Program-made: the position numbers and the translations under genes
The notes under the pieces: generated by a model
What the model was told of the DNA's origin: nothing
Seen by the model: the letters and a program-made list of their open reading frames with translations, nothing else
Database searches by the model: none
NCBI GenBank assembly: GCA_019636275.1
Contig: JAHBXY010000085.1
Coordinates: forward strand, 1 to 38,517
DNA from: Planctomycetota bacterium
GTDB lineage: Bacteria > Planctomycetota > J058
DNA: 38,517 nucleotides
Direction: 5' to 3'
Part shown: positions 6,165 to 15,919 of the stretch, in pieces
Layout: the number at the start of each line of letters is the position of its first letter
Numbering within the stretch: the first letter of the stretch is position 1

Positions 6165-9100
6165 CTACTGCTGCGGCGGCTCGATGAGCACGACGGTGTT
6201 GCCGACGATCGCGACGATCCGGCCGCCCTCGGCCAGGAGGGGCGCCGTGACCGGCCCGCCGAGCGACACCTTGCCGGGTCGCAGGCGGGCGCTGGCGGTG
6301 AGCTGCAGGACCTCGCCCTCGCCGTCGACGACGAACACGTCCTGGTTGACGACGACCGGCCCGCCGCTGGGGGCGCGGGCCACCCGGGTCCCGCGCAGGA
6401 GGAGCTGCCCGTCGTAGGTGCGCAGCGTGGCGAGGAGGCCGCTGGCGCCGAGCACGTGCAGGCGCTCGTCGGCCAGCGCGGCGCCCAGCACCGGGCCGAG
6501 CTGGGGCTCGAGCGTCGCCAGCGGCGCGCCGTCGGACACCCCGAAGGCGCGCAGCTTGTCCGCCTCCTGCACCAGGACGGCTTGCCCGAGCTCCGAGTAG
6601 AGCGGCGCCGTCCGGCCGGTCAGGCGCTCGCGCTGCCAGACGACCGCCCCGTCACGCCGCCCGAGGTCGAGCGCCAGGAGCTTGCCGTCGCGCAGGAGCA
6701 CGAAGGCCGTCGTGCCGCCGACGGTGGGCGGATGGGCGGCAGGGGCGGGGAGCGCGAAGCGCTGCACGGGCGTCCCGGACCCGGCGTCGATCACCACCAG
6801 GGAGGCCCCGCGGGCGAGGAGCACCACCTCCTGTGTGAGCAGCCGCGCCGCGACCAGGAAGGCGTCGCCCTCGACGACGCCCGGGAGCTTCCGCGTCCAG
6901 TCCACCTGCCCCGTGGTCAGCTCGACGGCGGCCATCGCCTGCCCGGAGACGACCACCGCCCGCTGGCCGGCGACGGCGAGCGCCTGCAGGGCGAACGGCG
7001 CGGCGCCGTCCCCCAGCGGGGCGAGGGTGCGGCTCAGGTCGAGCGTCCAGCGCGTCCGGCCGTCGGCCCAGGCGAGCGAGCGCAGCCCGCCGGCGACGTC
7101 GCCGATGACCACCCCGCGCGACCAGCCGGCCATGACCGGCAGCGGCGCCCGCTCGAGCGCGACCCGCCAGCTCGGGCCCGGCTCGAGGGCCAGCGCCAGC
7201 GTCGCGTGCCCCGCCCCGCGCACGTCCTGCTCCTTGACCCTGAAGCCGCGCAGGCGCGCGGTGAGGCGCACCTCCTCGCCCACGCCGACCGGCACCGCGC
7301 AGGGCGTCGTGCCCGCCGGCTCGCCGTCCCGGAGCACCTCGGCGCCGCTCGGCGTGCTCGTTACCTGCACGAAGACGGGCAGCTCGCCCGCGCGCGGGTC
7401 GCCGAGCGCGGCGAACCGCGACCGGATGTCGAGCGTCCGCTGGGAGGCGCCGGCCCAGTCCTGGGCGCCGACGAGGCGGCGATGCTCGGCCAGCGCGTCC
7501 TCCAGGGCGAGCTTCTGCGCCAGCCGCTCCTGCTCGCGCCGCCGCTCCTCGGCCGCCGCCCGCCGCTCCGTCAGGGCGCGCGTGCGCTCGGCCTCCGCCT
7601 CGCGCATGCGCTCGCCCCAGGCCTTGTCGAGCTCGAGCTTCTCGCGGGTCGCCTGGGCGCTCACGCCCGTGAGCCCGTCGCGGATGGCGTCCTGCAGGAG
7701 CCGGCTCGCCCGCCCGTACCGCTCGAAGTCCTCGAGCCCCTCGGCCACGAGCTGCCGCGCCTCGGCGAGCGCGCTGCGCGCCTGGACCTCGTGGTAGCCG
7801 CGCCAGAGGGTCAGGAGCAGCAGGGCCGCGGCGGCCGCACCGCCGAGCTTGCGCCGGAACTCCCGCTGGAGCTGCTCCCGCGCCGCCCGGAGCTGGAGCG
7901 CCTCCGACTCGTCGCGCAGGTCGCTGCGGTCGGGCTGCAGCTCGAGCAGCGCCGAGACCACCTCGCGCCGCCGCGGGTAGTCGGGGCCGCCGCGCTCGAG
8001 CGCCCGCTCCAGCTCCTTGAGCGCCTCCTCGACGCGCTCCTGGCGGCGCAGGACGAGGCCGGACAGCTCCATCACGGCCGGGTTCTCGGGGTCGAGCTCG
8101 CGCAGGTTGGTGCTGATGCGCGCGGCGACGCCCACCGCCTCGTCGGCGCCCAGGTAGTCGCGCACCTGCAGCCCGACCTCGACCGCCCGCTCGCGGCGGT
8201 TGGCGCGCAGGAGCGCGTAGAACAGGCGGTCGAGCACCTCGACGCTCTTGAACTCGAGCGCCAGCGCCTCCTCGTACAGGGCGATCGCGTGCTCGGTCTC
8301 GTCGCGCGACAGGCAGACGGCGGCGAACAGCTTGGCCTCGTCGAAGGCCAGGCGCGGCCGCTTGTACTTCTTGAGGAAGGTCAGGTAGCGCTTGAGCAGC
8401 CCGATGTCGAGCTGGCCCTTCTGGCCGAGGATCGCGCGGATGAACTTGGCCGTGGCCGGCACGTCGCCGGCCTCGAGCGACGCCTTGGCCCCCTGGAACA
8501 GGGTGCGGAAGTCGAGGGGCTTGATGAGCTCGTTCTGCCGCAGCGCGTGCAGGTACTGGAACGTCTCCATGCGCGAGGCGAGGCGCTGGCGGATCGCCAG
8601 GGCCAGGACCTCGCGCACCGAGCGGCCGCCGTCGAGGAGCTCGTAGAGCTCGACCCGGACCTTGCCCGGCAGGGTGATCCCCTTGAACTCGTAGTCGATG
8701 ATGTTCGCCCCGAGCGAGGCGGCGCGGTTCTGGAAGATCGTGTCGAAGCTGCCGATCGCCTTGATCATCTCCTGCCACTCGTCGAGGCGGCGCATGGCCT
8801 CGAGCATCAGGCCGGAGGTGTTCAGGGTGACGCGCTCGAGCTTCTCCTCGGGCGCGAACAGCGCCTCGGGCGTGAGGCCGAAGATGAACTCGAAGCGGCC
8901 CCGGTCGAGGAGGAACAGGTCCAGGAACTCGTCCTCGAACCGGCCGCGGATGACGCGGTCGATGTCCTCGGGGGTGACCAGGCCCAGGTCGACGAGGACC
9001 TCGCCCAGGCGCTTGCCCACCCGCTTCTGCTCGGCGAGGGCCTCCTCGAGCTGGACGTGGGTGACGCGGCCGGCGCGGACGAGGAGGTCGCCCAGGCGCA

Positions 9101-9272
9101 CGGGGTCGCGCTGCACCTGCCGCACGAGGACGATCTCGCCCTCTGAGATGAAGAAGAACTGGTTACCCGCCTCGTCCGACTCGATGCGCAGCGTGCCGCG
9201 GTAGCGGTTCAGCGACAGGGTCTGGATGACCGCGCCGAGGCCCATCTCCTCGATCTGCCCCTGGAGGCTCAT
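6165..9272 (-). CDS. DUF4388-MshEN-TPR-PEGA-beta-propeller membrane protein
   Basis: This 1035-residue protein has clear modular order. DUF4388/PATAN is at about 1-55 (MSLQGQIEEMGLGAVIQTLS). A MshEN-like domain at about 57-120 has two tandem units, RLGDLLVRAG...AEQ and RLGEVLVDLGLVTPEDI, the signature known to bind cyclic di-GMP in MshE-type ATPases. A helical, TPR-like region runs to about 460. One membrane helix is at about 473-490 (AAAAALLLLTLW). A charged coiled coil is at about 524-597, a PEGA domain at about 636-704 (STPSGAEVLRDGEPAGTTP), and a PQQ-type beta-propeller at about 707-1032. It probably carries cytosolic sensing to an envelope module, which is inference. ATG 9272 is preceded 9 nt upstream by TAGAAT and has no ribosome binding site. 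Its stop abuts repeat copy A. Confidence 0.85.
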   Translation of the reverse strand: MSLQGQIEEMGLGAVIQTLSLNRYRGTLRIESDEAGNQFFFISEGEIVLVRQVQRDPVRLGDLLVRAGRVTHVQLEEALAEQKRVGKRLGEVLVDLGLVTPEDIDRVIRGRFEDEFLDLFLLDRGRFEFIFGLTPEALFAPEEKLERVTLNTSGLMLEAMRRLDEWQEMIKAIGSFDTIFQNRAASLGANIIDYEFKGITLPGKVRVELYELLDGGRSVREVLALAIRQRLASRMETFQYLHALRQNELIKPLDFRTLFQGAKASLEAGDVPATAKFIRAILGQKGQLDIGLLKRYLTFLKKYKRPRLAFDEAKLFAAVCLSRDETEHAIALYEEALALEFKSVEVLDRLFYALLRANRRERAVEVGLQVRDYLGADEAVGVAARISTNLRELDPENPAVMELSGLVLRRQERVEEALKELERALERGGPDYPRRREVVSALLELQPDRSDLRDESEALQLRAAREQLQREFRRKLGGAAAAALLLLTLWRGYHEVQARSALAEARQLVAEGLEDFERYGRASRLLQDAIRDGLTGVSAQATREKLELDKAWGERMREAEAERTRALTERRAAAEERRREQERLAQKLALEDALAEHRRLVGAQDWAGASQRTLDIRSRFAALGDPRAGELPVFVQVTSTPSGAEVLRDGEPAGTTPCAVPVGVGEEVRLTARLRGFRVKEQDVRGAGHATLALALEPGPSWRVALERAPLPVMAGWSRGVVIGDVAGGLRSLAWADGRTRWTLDLSRTLAPLGDGAAPFALQALAVAGQRAVVVSGQAMAAVELTTGQVDWTRKLPGVVEGDAFLVAARLLTQEVVLLARGASLVVIDAGSGTPVQRFALPAPAAHPPTVGGTTAFVLLRDGKLLALDLGRRDGAVVWQRERLTGRTAPLYSELGQAVLVQEADKLRAFGVSDGAPLATLEPQLGPVLGAALADERLHVLGASGLLATLRTYDGQLLLRGTRVARAPSGGPVVVNQDVFVVDGEGEVLQLTASARLRPGKVSLGGPVTAPLLAEGGRIVAIVGNTVVLIEPPQQ

Positions 9273-9281
9273 GGACCGGGG

Positions 9282-9287
9282 ATTCTA
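9282..9287 (-). promoter_or_regulatory. Putative -10 element (TAGAAT), near-leaderless
   Basis: TAGAAT on the minus strand ends 9 nt before ATG 9272. The intervening CCCCGGTCC has no Shine-Dalgarno character. No -35 is evident. Confidence 0.45.
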
Positions 9288-9411
9288 CCGGCCTCGCCCG
9301 GCGAGGTCAGCGTGAGTGAAACTTTCCCCCGGGCCTGGCTCAAGGCGGGGCGGGCCGCCGGCCGATGACGGGGGAGCCCGCGGCGCTCCCGCCGGGGCAG
9401 CCGGAGCAGGC

Positions 9412-10545
<1,134 letters not shown>

Positions 10546-10632
10546 GGCGTCAGATCCTCGTCAGCCGCCACGGGCGGGTCTCGACGTGAGAAGGACTTGC
10601 GACTGGCCGTCGCCTTGCACGGAGAGCCGGGC

Positions 10633-11688
10633 ATGAGCCGACGCCACGTGTCCGCCGCCCTGCTCGCATCGCTGGCCTTGAACGGCTGCGCCACGGCGTC
10701 GTCGTTCCCCGCCGCCTTCGGCGGCATGCGCCTCCACGCGCGCATGTCCGGCCTGGTGAAGGAGGAGCCCTACGGCCGTCGGACGGACCCCGAGCCCTGG
10801 GCGCCCTGGGCCGGGAGGGGGCTCTCGCTCGTCGGCTTCTGGGACTCCCTGTACTGGCCGCTGTTCCCTTACAGCCTGACCGACCTCTTCCTCTCGCTTC
10901 CCGCGGACGTGGCGGTCTTGCCGTTCACCCTGACGCACACCTTCGTCTCGCGGGCCGTCGAGTCCCGCGAGGCGGTCCCGCGGCCCGCGCCGCCGCCGCC
11001 GCCCGCGCGCACGCCGCACCCGGTGGTGGAGCGGCCTCGCGCTCCGCTTCCCCGCGGGCCCCAGCCGATGCCGGCGCTGGACGCCGCCCTGAAGCTCGCG
11101 GAGGCGCGGGCTCCGGGCGAGGACAGTGAGGCCCGGCGCCTGCTGAGCGCCCGGCAGCGCGCCGTCACAGGCGCCGGCGGCGTGCATCGGGTGGGCTACA
11201 CGGTCGAGGTGTTCTACTGGCTGCCGGAGGGGAGCGCGGCCGACTCGCCTGACGTCGCGAGGTTCGTGGGCGCGCAGCCCGACGCGTCGATCCACCCGAT
11301 GGAGACGCCCCTCCACGCCGTCCGGCGCGCGCACGTGGCCGAGCGGACCGGCGACCTCCAGGGGGCGCGCGCGCTCTGCGACGACCTGCTCGCGGCCGAC
11401 CCCTGGCGGAGCCTGGTCTGGACGATCCGCGGCTGGGTGCGCCTCCAGGAGGGCGACCTCGGGCGCGCCGAGGCGGACCTCGAGCTCGGCGCGGCGCTGG
11501 CGTACCATCCGATCGAGCGGTCCTGGGCCGTGGTCGGGCTGGGTCGGATCGCCGAGGCGCGGGGCGACCGGGAGCAGGCCAGGGCCCGCTTCGCCGCGGC
11601 GCTCGCGGCCTGGGAGGGCGGCGTGCCTCATCGCTACATCGAGCACCACCGCGACGACGCGCGTCGTCGGCTCGAGGCGCTCGAGTAG
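10633..11688 (+). CDS. YceK/YidQ-like lipoprotein with C-terminal TPR-like region
   Basis: This is a 351-residue predicted lipoprotein. MSRRHVSAALLASLALNGC ends in a lipobox, making Cys19 the lipidation site. The segment FWDSLYWPLFPYSLTDLFLS followed by LPADVAVLPFTLTHTF resembles the YceK/YidQ (DUF1375) small lipoprotein family, whose function is unknown. A proline-rich linker (about 115-155) follows. The C-terminal 120 residues read like two or three TPR hairpins (AHVAERTGDLQGARALCDDL and WVRLQEGDLGRAEADLELG). The ATG at 10633 is supported by GGAGAG and by the signal peptide; an upstream in-frame TTG at 10597 would bury it. Its stop lies 10 bp from the convergent CHAD gene. Confidence 0.65.
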   Translation: MSRRHVSAALLASLALNGCATASSFPAAFGGMRLHARMSGLVKEEPYGRRTDPEPWAPWAGRGLSLVGFWDSLYWPLFPYSLTDLFLSLPADVAVLPFTLTHTFVSRAVESREAVPRPAPPPPPARTPHPVVERPRAPLPRGPQPMPALDAALKLAEARAPGEDSEARRLLSARQRAVTGAGGVHRVGYTVEVFYWLPEGSAADSPDVARFVGAQPDASIHPMETPLHAVRRAHVAERTGDLQGARALCDDLLAADPWRSLVWTIRGWVRLQEGDLGRAEADLELGAALAYHPIERSWAVVGLGRIAEARGDREQARARFAAALAAWEGGVPHRYIEHHRDDARRRLEALE

Positions 11689-11698
11689 CTCACCGCGG

Positions 11699-12844
11699 TC
11701 ACACCCGGGGCGGCCGGCTCGCGGGGGTCGGCGGGCCCGTGCGGGGCATGACCGGCGCGGGTCGCGCGAGGGCGTGCGCCGGCGCGCCCGGGATGACGAC
11801 CACGGCGGGGCCGAGCCGCCGCCCGTCGCGCTGCGCCTGGCGCTCGCCCGCGCCGGCGCGCGGGCGCGCGACCTCGTCCGCGGGCGGTGTCGGCGGCGAG
11901 AGCGCCGCCCGGGCGAACGCGCGCGCCCGCTCGGCCAGGAGCGGCGCGGCGCCCTCGGCGACCTCCTCGAACAGGGTCGGCACGGCCCGCTCGAGCGCGG
12001 CGGTCAGGGCGCGCGCGTGCTCGGGCCCGAGCGCGTCGGCGTGCTCGGCGACGGCGTGCCCCACGATGACCAGGTCGGTCACGCGCCCCAGGCCCTTGGC
12101 CACCCGCCCCAGCGCGCGCTCGCGCGGCTGCGGGGCCGGCTCGAGCAGCTCGAGCTGGTAACGCAGCTCCTTGGTCCGCTTGCGCCAGGCGTGGATCGCC
12201 TCGGCCCCGCCGTCGCGCCGCGCCGCGCGCCAGCGGCGGCGCGCCCGGCGGTAGCTCTCGGCCAGCGCCTCCTCGAGCCGGGCGCGGTCGAGCCGCGCGG
12301 GCAGCGCCTTGGCCAACCGCAGCGGGAGCAGGGCCAGCGGCCCCGCGCCCCGCGCCAGCAGGTCGCGGGTCGCCACGAGGGCGCGCGCCGCGGCCTGCCG
12401 CGCCAGCAGCACGTGGCGCAGGGCCGCGACGGCCTCGGCCAGCGCCGCGTCGCCCCCGGCGGGCAGGGCGTCGAGCGCCTCGGCGACGACCTCGGCATCG
12501 CGGACCGACGAGGTCTCCTGGACCGCGCGGCGCAGCGCGCCGTCGAGCGCGCGGTAGCGCGCGCCCTTGAGCAGCGGCCGCACGAGCCGCACGACGGCGC
12601 GCGCACGGCGGATCGACTTGCGGTACTCGTGCACGGCCCTCGCCGGGCGCCGCCCGGCGTCGTCGACCTGCGCCGCCGCGTAGGCCAGGACGCTGGCGAA
12701 CGCGGCCAGGAGCCCCTCCCAGGGCGGGAGGCCGGGGTCGAGCTCCAGCGTGTCGCGCGGCGCGACGACGCCGTCGTTGCGGGGGTCGGCCCGGTCCCCG
12801 CCCGGATCGCCCGGGTCCTCGCTTCGGTGCTCGCGGGTCGCCAT
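11699..12844 (-). CDS. CHAD domain protein (polyphosphate-associated)
   Basis: CHAD domains are conserved-histidine alpha-helical bundles known to bind inorganic polyphosphate. The 381-residue product has the family pattern: VHEYRKSIRRARAVVRLVRP near residues 69-88, then YRALDGALRRAVQETSSVRDAEV. The second half has AIHAWRKRTKELRYQLELL, followed by a long Arg/Ala-rich helical tail and a Pro-rich end. The basic His/Arg/Lys rows are the expected polyphosphate-contact surface. No CYTH domain is fused. Position supports the call: sixA is divergent, and ppx/gppA and ppk1 lie within 6 kb. Start ATG 12844 has no obvious Shine-Dalgarno sequence. The gene converges with the YceK-like gene with only 10 bp between stops. 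Confidence 0.9.
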   Translation of the reverse strand: MATREHRSEDPGDPGGDRADPRNDGVVAPRDTLELDPGLPPWEGLLAAFASVLAYAAAQVDDAGRRPARAVHEYRKSIRRARAVVRLVRPLLKGARYRALDGALRRAVQETSSVRDAEVVAEALDALPAGGDAALAEAVAALRHVLLARQAAARALVATRDLLARGAGPLALLPLRLAKALPARLDRARLEEALAESYRRARRRWRAARRDGGAEAIHAWRKRTKELRYQLELLEPAPQPRERALGRVAKGLGRVTDLVIVGHAVAEHADALGPEHARALTAALERAVPTLFEEVAEGAAPLLAERARAFARAALSPPTPPADEVARPRAGAGERQAQRDGRRLGPAVVVIPGAPAHALARPAPVMPRTGPPTPASRPPRV

Positions 12845-12895
12845 GGCACGTGGGTCGCGGCGGGGACGCCCGTCGTCCCCTCGCCGCTCGACCGG

Positions 12896-12901
12896 TATGG
12901 T
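12896..12901 (+). promoter_or_regulatory. Putative -10 element of sixA (TATGGT)
   Basis: TATGGT lies 20 nt before the sixA ATG, giving a predicted leader of about a dozen nt that still contains GAGG. No matching -35 is visible. Confidence 0.35.
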
Positions 12902-12921
12902 AACCCCCGCGAGGCACCCCC

Positions 12922-13422
12922 ATGCAGCTCGTCCTCCTGCGCCACGGCATCGCCCAGGACCGCGCCGACCCGGCGACGCCCCCCGACCCCGAGCGGCGCC
13001 TCACGCCACGCGGGGAGCGCCGCACCCTCCAGGCCGCGCGCGGCCTGCGGGCGCTGTTCCCCGAGCCGCGGATCGTGCTCTCGAGCCCGTTCGTCCGCGC
13101 GCGCCAGACCGCGGACCTCGCCCTCGAGGGGCTCGGCGCGCGCGCGGTCGACGTCGTGCCGACCGACGCCCTCCTGCCCGAAGCGCCGCCGGCCGACCTC
13201 CTGCGGGTGCTCGAGCGGACCGGCGTGGACCAGGTCCTGGCCGTCGGGCACGCGCCGAACCTCGACCTCGTCGTCGCGCACGCGCTCGGGGCGCCGGGGG
13301 CCGTGACCGCCCTGAAGAAGGCCGGCGCCGCCTGCCTGGAGCTGACGCCGGGCGCCGGGCCCGGGCGCCTCGTGTGGCTCCTCGAGCCGCGCGCCCTGCG
13401 GCTCCTCGCCCGCCGGACGTGA
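12922..13422 (+). CDS. sixA: Phosphohistidine phosphatase SixA
   Basis: The 166-residue product is of the histidine phosphatase (RHG) superfamily, normal size for SixA. The catalytic RHG is at residues 7-9 (LVLLRHGIAQ). LTPRGERRTLQAARGL and VLSSPFVRARQTADLAL follow, and the second catalytic His lies in AVGHAPNLD near residue 112. In E. coli SixA removes phosphate from histidine phosphoproteins, with evidence for the PTS-Ntr carrier NPr. A PTS Enzyme I gene is present 5 kb away, which makes that role plausible here, though no HPr/NPr gene is in the window. It diverges from the CHAD gene and converges with apaH 52 bp downstream. Confidence 0.93.
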   Translation: MQLVLLRHGIAQDRADPATPPDPERRLTPRGERRTLQAARGLRALFPEPRIVLSSPFVRARQTADLALEGLGARAVDVVPTDALLPEAPPADLLRVLERTGVDQVLAVGHAPNLDLVVAHALGAPGAVTALKKAGAACLELTPGAGPGRLVWLLEPRALRLLARRT

Positions 13423-13474
13423 GGGCGCCCCGGCCGCGCTCCGTGCGACCAGACGACCGCGGAAGGCCGGGCCG

Positions 13475-14287
13475 TCAGGGCAGGTCCTTGGGGTGGGCCG
13501 GCTCCTGCAGGACCGCGCCGTCGTCGAGCCGCACGCAGGTGAGGGCGCGCCCCCACACGCAGCCGGTGTCGAGGGCGACGACGCCGCGGGCGAGCACGAG
13601 CCCCAGCGCCGCCCAGTGGCCGAACACGACCGTGGCCGCCGCGCTCCGGCGCCCGGGCGCCTCGAACCAGGGCACGAGCCCGGCGGGCGCGGTCGAGGGC
13701 GGGCCCGAGTAGTCGAGGTCCATGGCCCCGTCGGGGCGGCAGCAGCGCAGGCGCGTCAGAGCGGCGACGACCAGGCGCAGCCGGTCGTCCGAGGGGAGGT
13801 CGTCGCGCCAGGCGAGCGGCGGCGCGGCGGCGTTCAGCGCGGCGAGGAACCCGCGGCGATCGGCCGCGCGCGCGCGGTCCGCCTCCGCGGCGAGCCCGAC
13901 CGCCTCGGCCGGGGTCCACGCGGGCAGGAGGCCGGCGTGGACGAGGACGTGGTCGCCCTCCTGCACGAGGAGCGGCCGGGCCGCGAGCCAGTCGAGGAGG
14001 TCGTCGCGGTCGGGGGCGCGGAGCACGTCGTCGAGCGTGTCCTTGCCCTTCGAGCCCCGCGCGCCGGACGCCCGGGCCAGGAGGTGCAGGTCGTGGTTGC
14101 CGAGCACCACCTGCAGGCCGTCCCCCTGGCGGGCCGCCCAGCGGAGCACCTCGAGCGAGCCCCGGCCCCGGTTGACGAGGTCGCCGGCCAGCCACAGCCG
14201 GTCGTCGGACCCGGGCGAGGCCCGGTCGAGGAGCCGCTGGAGGGTCCGCCAGCAGCCCTGGACGTCTCCGACCGCGTAGGTCGCCAT
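13475..14287 (-). CDS. apaH: Symmetrical diadenosine tetraphosphatase (ApaH-like)
   Basis: ApaH hydrolyses Ap4A and other dinucleoside polyphosphates to two diphosphates. The 270-residue product matches the family size and has the calcineurin-type metal motifs near the N-terminus: GDVQG (7-11), GDLVNRG (35-41) and GNHDLHLL (63-70). LVHAGLLPAW and, toward the end, VVFGHWAALG and ALDTGCVWG are also typical ApaH motifs. GGGAG lies about 5 nt before ATG 14287. It diverges from ppx/gppA across an overlapping promoter-like GTAC centre (14325-14334). It belongs to the phosphate-metabolism neighbourhood. Confidence 0.93.
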   Translation of the reverse strand: MATYAVGDVQGCWRTLQRLLDRASPGSDDRLWLAGDLVNRGRGSLEVLRWAARQGDGLQVVLGNHDLHLLARASGARGSKGKDTLDDVLRAPDRDDLLDWLAARPLLVQEGDHVLVHAGLLPAWTPAEAVGLAAEADRARAADRRGFLAALNAAAPPLAWRDDLPSDDRLRLVVAALTRLRCCRPDGAMDLDYSGPPSTAPAGLVPWFEAPGRRSAAATVVFGHWAALGLVLARGVVALDTGCVWGRALTCVRLDDGAVLQEPAHPKDLP

Positions 14288-14324
14288 GCCGCTCCCGGAC
14301 CGGCGCGCGGCCCGTCCGGACTCC

Positions 14325-14334
14325 AGGGTACACT
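14325..14334. promoter_or_regulatory. Overlapping divergent -10-like elements between apaH and ppx/gppA
   Basis: AGGGTACACT reads TACACT on the plus strand toward ppx/gppA and TACCCT on the minus strand toward apaH, sharing the central GTAC. Opposing polymerases would compete for this site. No -35 hexamers are recognisable. Confidence 0.3.
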
Positions 14335-14409
14335 CGGGCGAGCGGGGCGGGCGCGGCGCGGGGCAGGCGCCGGCGCGGGCGCCCCGCCGGACCCCTGAGG
14401 GCGATCGGC

Positions 14410-15912
14410 TTGAGCAGCAACGGCGCTCCCGGGATGACCGCGGCCGTGGACCTCGGGTCCAACAGCTTCCACATGGTCATCGCGCGGGTCGAGCAGCACG
14501 ACCTGCGCATCGTCGACCGCATCAAGGAGCCCGTGCAGCTCGCGGCGGGGTTCGACGGCAAGAACAACCTCACCGAGGAGGCGCAGGCGCGGGCGATCTC
14601 CTGCCTGACGCGCTTCGGGCAGCGGCTGCGCGACATGCACCCCGACCTCGTGCGCGCCGTGGGCACGAACACCATGCGCAAGGCCAAGAACGCCCGGGCG
14701 TTCCTGGCGCGCGCGCAGAAGGCGCTGGGGCGCCGGATCGAGGTCATCTCGGGCCGCGAGGAGGCGCGCCTCATCTACCTGGGCGTGTCGCACACCGTCC
14801 CCGACGCGCCGGGGCGCCGCCTGGTGATCGACATCGGCGGCGGGAGCACCGAGTGCATCCTGGGCGAGCGGTTCGACACCCTCCAGGCCGACAGCATGCA
14901 CATGGGCTGCGTGTCGTGGAGCCTGCGCTTCTTCGGCGACGGCAAGCTGCGGCGCGAGGCCTTCCGGCAGGCCGAGATCGCCGCGCAGCTCGAGCTGCAG
15001 ACGATCGCGCGCCGCTACCGCGCGCTGAGCTGGGAGACGTGCTTCGGGTCGTCGGGCACGATCGAGGCGGTCGTCGACATCCTGCGCGCCGCCGGCCTGT
15101 GCGAGCCCGGCGTCATCACGCACGCCGGGCTGCGCAAGCTGCGCAAGGCCATGGTCACCGCCGGGCAGGTGAGCAAGCTGGACCTCCCCACGCTCTCGCC
15201 GTCGCGCGCGGCCGTCCTGGCCGGCGGGGTGGCGATCCTGCTCGGGGCGTTCGAGAGCCTGGGCGTCGAGCGCATGCAGCCCTGCTCCGGCGCCCTGCGC
15301 GAGGGGCTGCTCTACGACCTCCTGGGCCGGATCCGGCACGAGGACGTGCGCGACCGGACCATCCGACGCCTCGTCGAGCGCTACGGCGTCGACCTGGAGC
15401 AGGCGGCCCGCGTCGAGCGCACCGCCCTCTACGGCCTCAAGCAGGTCGCGGCCGCGTGGCAGCTCGAGGCGGCGCCCCTGCGGCACGTCCTCGAGTGGGC
15501 GGCGCGCCTGCACGAGCTGGGCCTGGCGATCTCCTACAGCAGCTACCACCGGCACGGGGCCTACCTGATCACCCACTCGGACATGCCCGGGTTCAGCAAC
15601 GACGACAAGCTGCTCCTCGCGGCGCTGGTCCTGGCCCATCGCCGCAAGGTCTCGCGCGGCATGTTCCCCGAGGACATGCCCGTGGGGGCGACCACGGCCT
15701 TGCGCCTGGCCGTGATCCTGCGCCTGGCCGTGCTGCTCAACCGCAGCCGCAGCCCGCGCCCGCTGCCGACGTTCGCCCTCACGGCCGACAAGGACCGCCT
15801 GCGCCTCGAGCTGCCGGCGAGCTGGCTCGAGGAGCACCCGTTGACCCTGGCCGACCTCGAGGAGGAGCGGCCGACGCTGGCGGCGGTCGGGGTCGAACTG
15901 ACCTTCGCCTAG
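14410..15912 (+). CDS. Ppx/GppA-family exopolyphosphatase / (p)ppGpp phosphohydrolase
   Basis: The 500-residue protein of the actin-like ASKHA fold removes terminal phosphate from polyphosphate and/or the gamma phosphate of pppGpp. AAVDLGSNSFHMV (about 11-23) is the first phosphate loop. AVGTNTMRKAKNARAFL, ISGREEARLIYLGVSH and IDIGGGSTECILG follow in family order. The C-terminal third (about 320-500) is the helical HD-like domain with ARLHELGLAIS, HRHGAYLITHSDMPGFS and LVLAHRRK. TTG 14410 gives the full frame, while ATG 14434 (residue 9) is an equally credible start. The gene converges with ppk1 with 7 bp between stops, so synthesis and breakdown of polyphosphate are encoded back to back. Ppx versus GppA specificity cannot be decided by eye. 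Confidence 0.93.
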   Translation: MSSNGAPGMTAAVDLGSNSFHMVIARVEQHDLRIVDRIKEPVQLAAGFDGKNNLTEEAQARAISCLTRFGQRLRDMHPDLVRAVGTNTMRKAKNARAFLARAQKALGRRIEVISGREEARLIYLGVSHTVPDAPGRRLVIDIGGGSTECILGERFDTLQADSMHMGCVSWSLRFFGDGKLRREAFRQAEIAAQLELQTIARRYRALSWETCFGSSGTIEAVVDILRAAGLCEPGVITHAGLRKLRKAMVTAGQVSKLDLPTLSPSRAAVLAGGVAILLGAFESLGVERMQPCSGALREGLLYDLLGRIRHEDVRDRTIRRLVERYGVDLEQAARVERTALYGLKQVAAAWQLEAAPLRHVLEWAARLHELGLAISYSSYHRHGAYLITHSDMPGFSNDDKLLLAALVLAHRRKVSRGMFPEDMPVGATTALRLAVILRLAVLLNRSRSPRPLPTFALTADKDRLRLELPASWLEEHPLTLADLEEERPTLAAVGVELTFA

Positions 15913-15919
15913 CCTCCGA

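Noticed and set aside
9316..9411. Upstream GTG start for the Ser/Thr kinase
   Set aside because: Codons between 9316 and 9411 have many A/T third positions, unlike the gene body, and GGAGCAGG precedes GTG 9412.
12846..12860. Sigma-54-like -24/-12 promoter before sixA (TGGCACG, then TCGC at the right spacing)
   Set aside because: The -12 part is poor (TCGC instead of TTGC), and such matches are frequent in GC-rich DNA. There is no enhancer-like site.
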